Source: Chrysomallon squamiferum
Lineage: Eukaryota > Mollusca > Gastropoda > Neomphalida > Peltospiridae
Length of the DNA: 64,000 bases
Assembly: GCA_012295275.1 (NCBI GenBank)
Contig: CM022679.1
Location: 19,654,342 to 19,718,341 of the forward strand
Direction of reading: 5' to 3'
Shown piece after piece: positions 63,928-64,000 of this stretch. A program made the position numbers and the translations under genes. The notes under the pieces are model-generated. The model saw only the letters and a program-made list of their open reading frames with translations, was not told the DNA's origin and did no database searches. Within the stretch, counting starts at the first letter, position 1. Each line of letters opens with the position of its first letter.

Positions 63928-63936
63928 GTAAGTTTG

Positions 63937-64000
63937 TCATCTCAGTGTTTTCTGTCATCTCAGTGTTGTTTGTCATCTCAGTGTTGTTTGTCATCTCAAT
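63937..64000 (+). repeat. 18-bp tandem repeat (TCATCTCAGTGTTGTTTG)
   Basis: About 3.5 copies at the start of the last intron, cut by the window edge. Confidence 0.9.

Noticed and set aside
473-63927. Many separate small genes, one per open frame
   Set aside because: The open frames lack shared starts and stops, all end shortly after consensus donors, and join in phase 0 into one repeat protein.
1-64000. Polyadenylation signals (AATAAA) and promoter-like TATA strings
   Set aside because: They occur at background frequency in AT-rich introns; none follows a stop in the gene's frame or precedes a plausible first exon.

Overview
This window is animal (metazoan) genomic DNA: AT-rich, with short introns, many microsatellites and one plus-strand gene running through all of it. 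I recognise no species signature. Low GC, TG/CA and ATT repeats and compact introns suggest an invertebrate, but that is a weak inference.

The gene encodes an enormous extracellular protein made only of cadherin-like repeats. I can place 113 consecutive coding exons (473-63927), about 6,050 codons in 18.2 kb. They hold 56 complete repeats plus one partial repeat at each end. No start codon, signal peptide, transmembrane segment, EGF/laminin module or stop codon is visible, so this is an internal slice of a longer gene. Almost every repeat is cut by two phase-0 introns, so two exon kinds alternate strictly. 'Linker' (L) exons, about 62 codons, carry the last strands of one repeat (A-x-D-x-G-x-P), the inter-repeat linker (V-x-R-N-x-x-x-P-x-F), the next repeat's x-E-x site and its A-x-D-x-D site. 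'Core' (C) exons, about 44 codons, carry Y-x-I-x-G-D...F-F-x-I-x-x-x-x-G-x-I...S-L...Y. The classical calcium motifs D-x-N-D-N and L-D-R-E are absent almost throughout, so these are non-canonical cadherin domains.

Layout. Exons 3-38 (1.4-19.8 kb) and exons 39-73 (20.5-43.6 kb) look like two copies of one ancient 18-repeat block, matching position by position. Within each block, 'type 1' repeats alternate between two subtypes (1a: E-T site then P-x-N core; 1b: core with P-F-N and I-G-D). The block then changes to 'type 2' repeats at a marker linker exon of 59 codons (exons 31 and 66). From exon 66 to the window end, type 2 repeats alternate between alpha (core starting G-x-x-x-Y, often with Y-P-A) and beta (linker D-G, core starting D; following linker with aromatic-D-S-x-x-P).

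Oddities: a one-base frameshift in exon 21; a GC-AG intron after exon 5; one lost intron (exon 46); a minisatellite made of copies of exon 23's own splice acceptor; a minisatellite of in-frame GTAAGT donors after exon 61; several intronic tandem arrays and one or two possible old interspersed elements. There are no RNA genes, CRISPR arrays, promoters or second genes that I can support. Introns make up about 72% of the window; their lengths and contents are given with the exon before each one.
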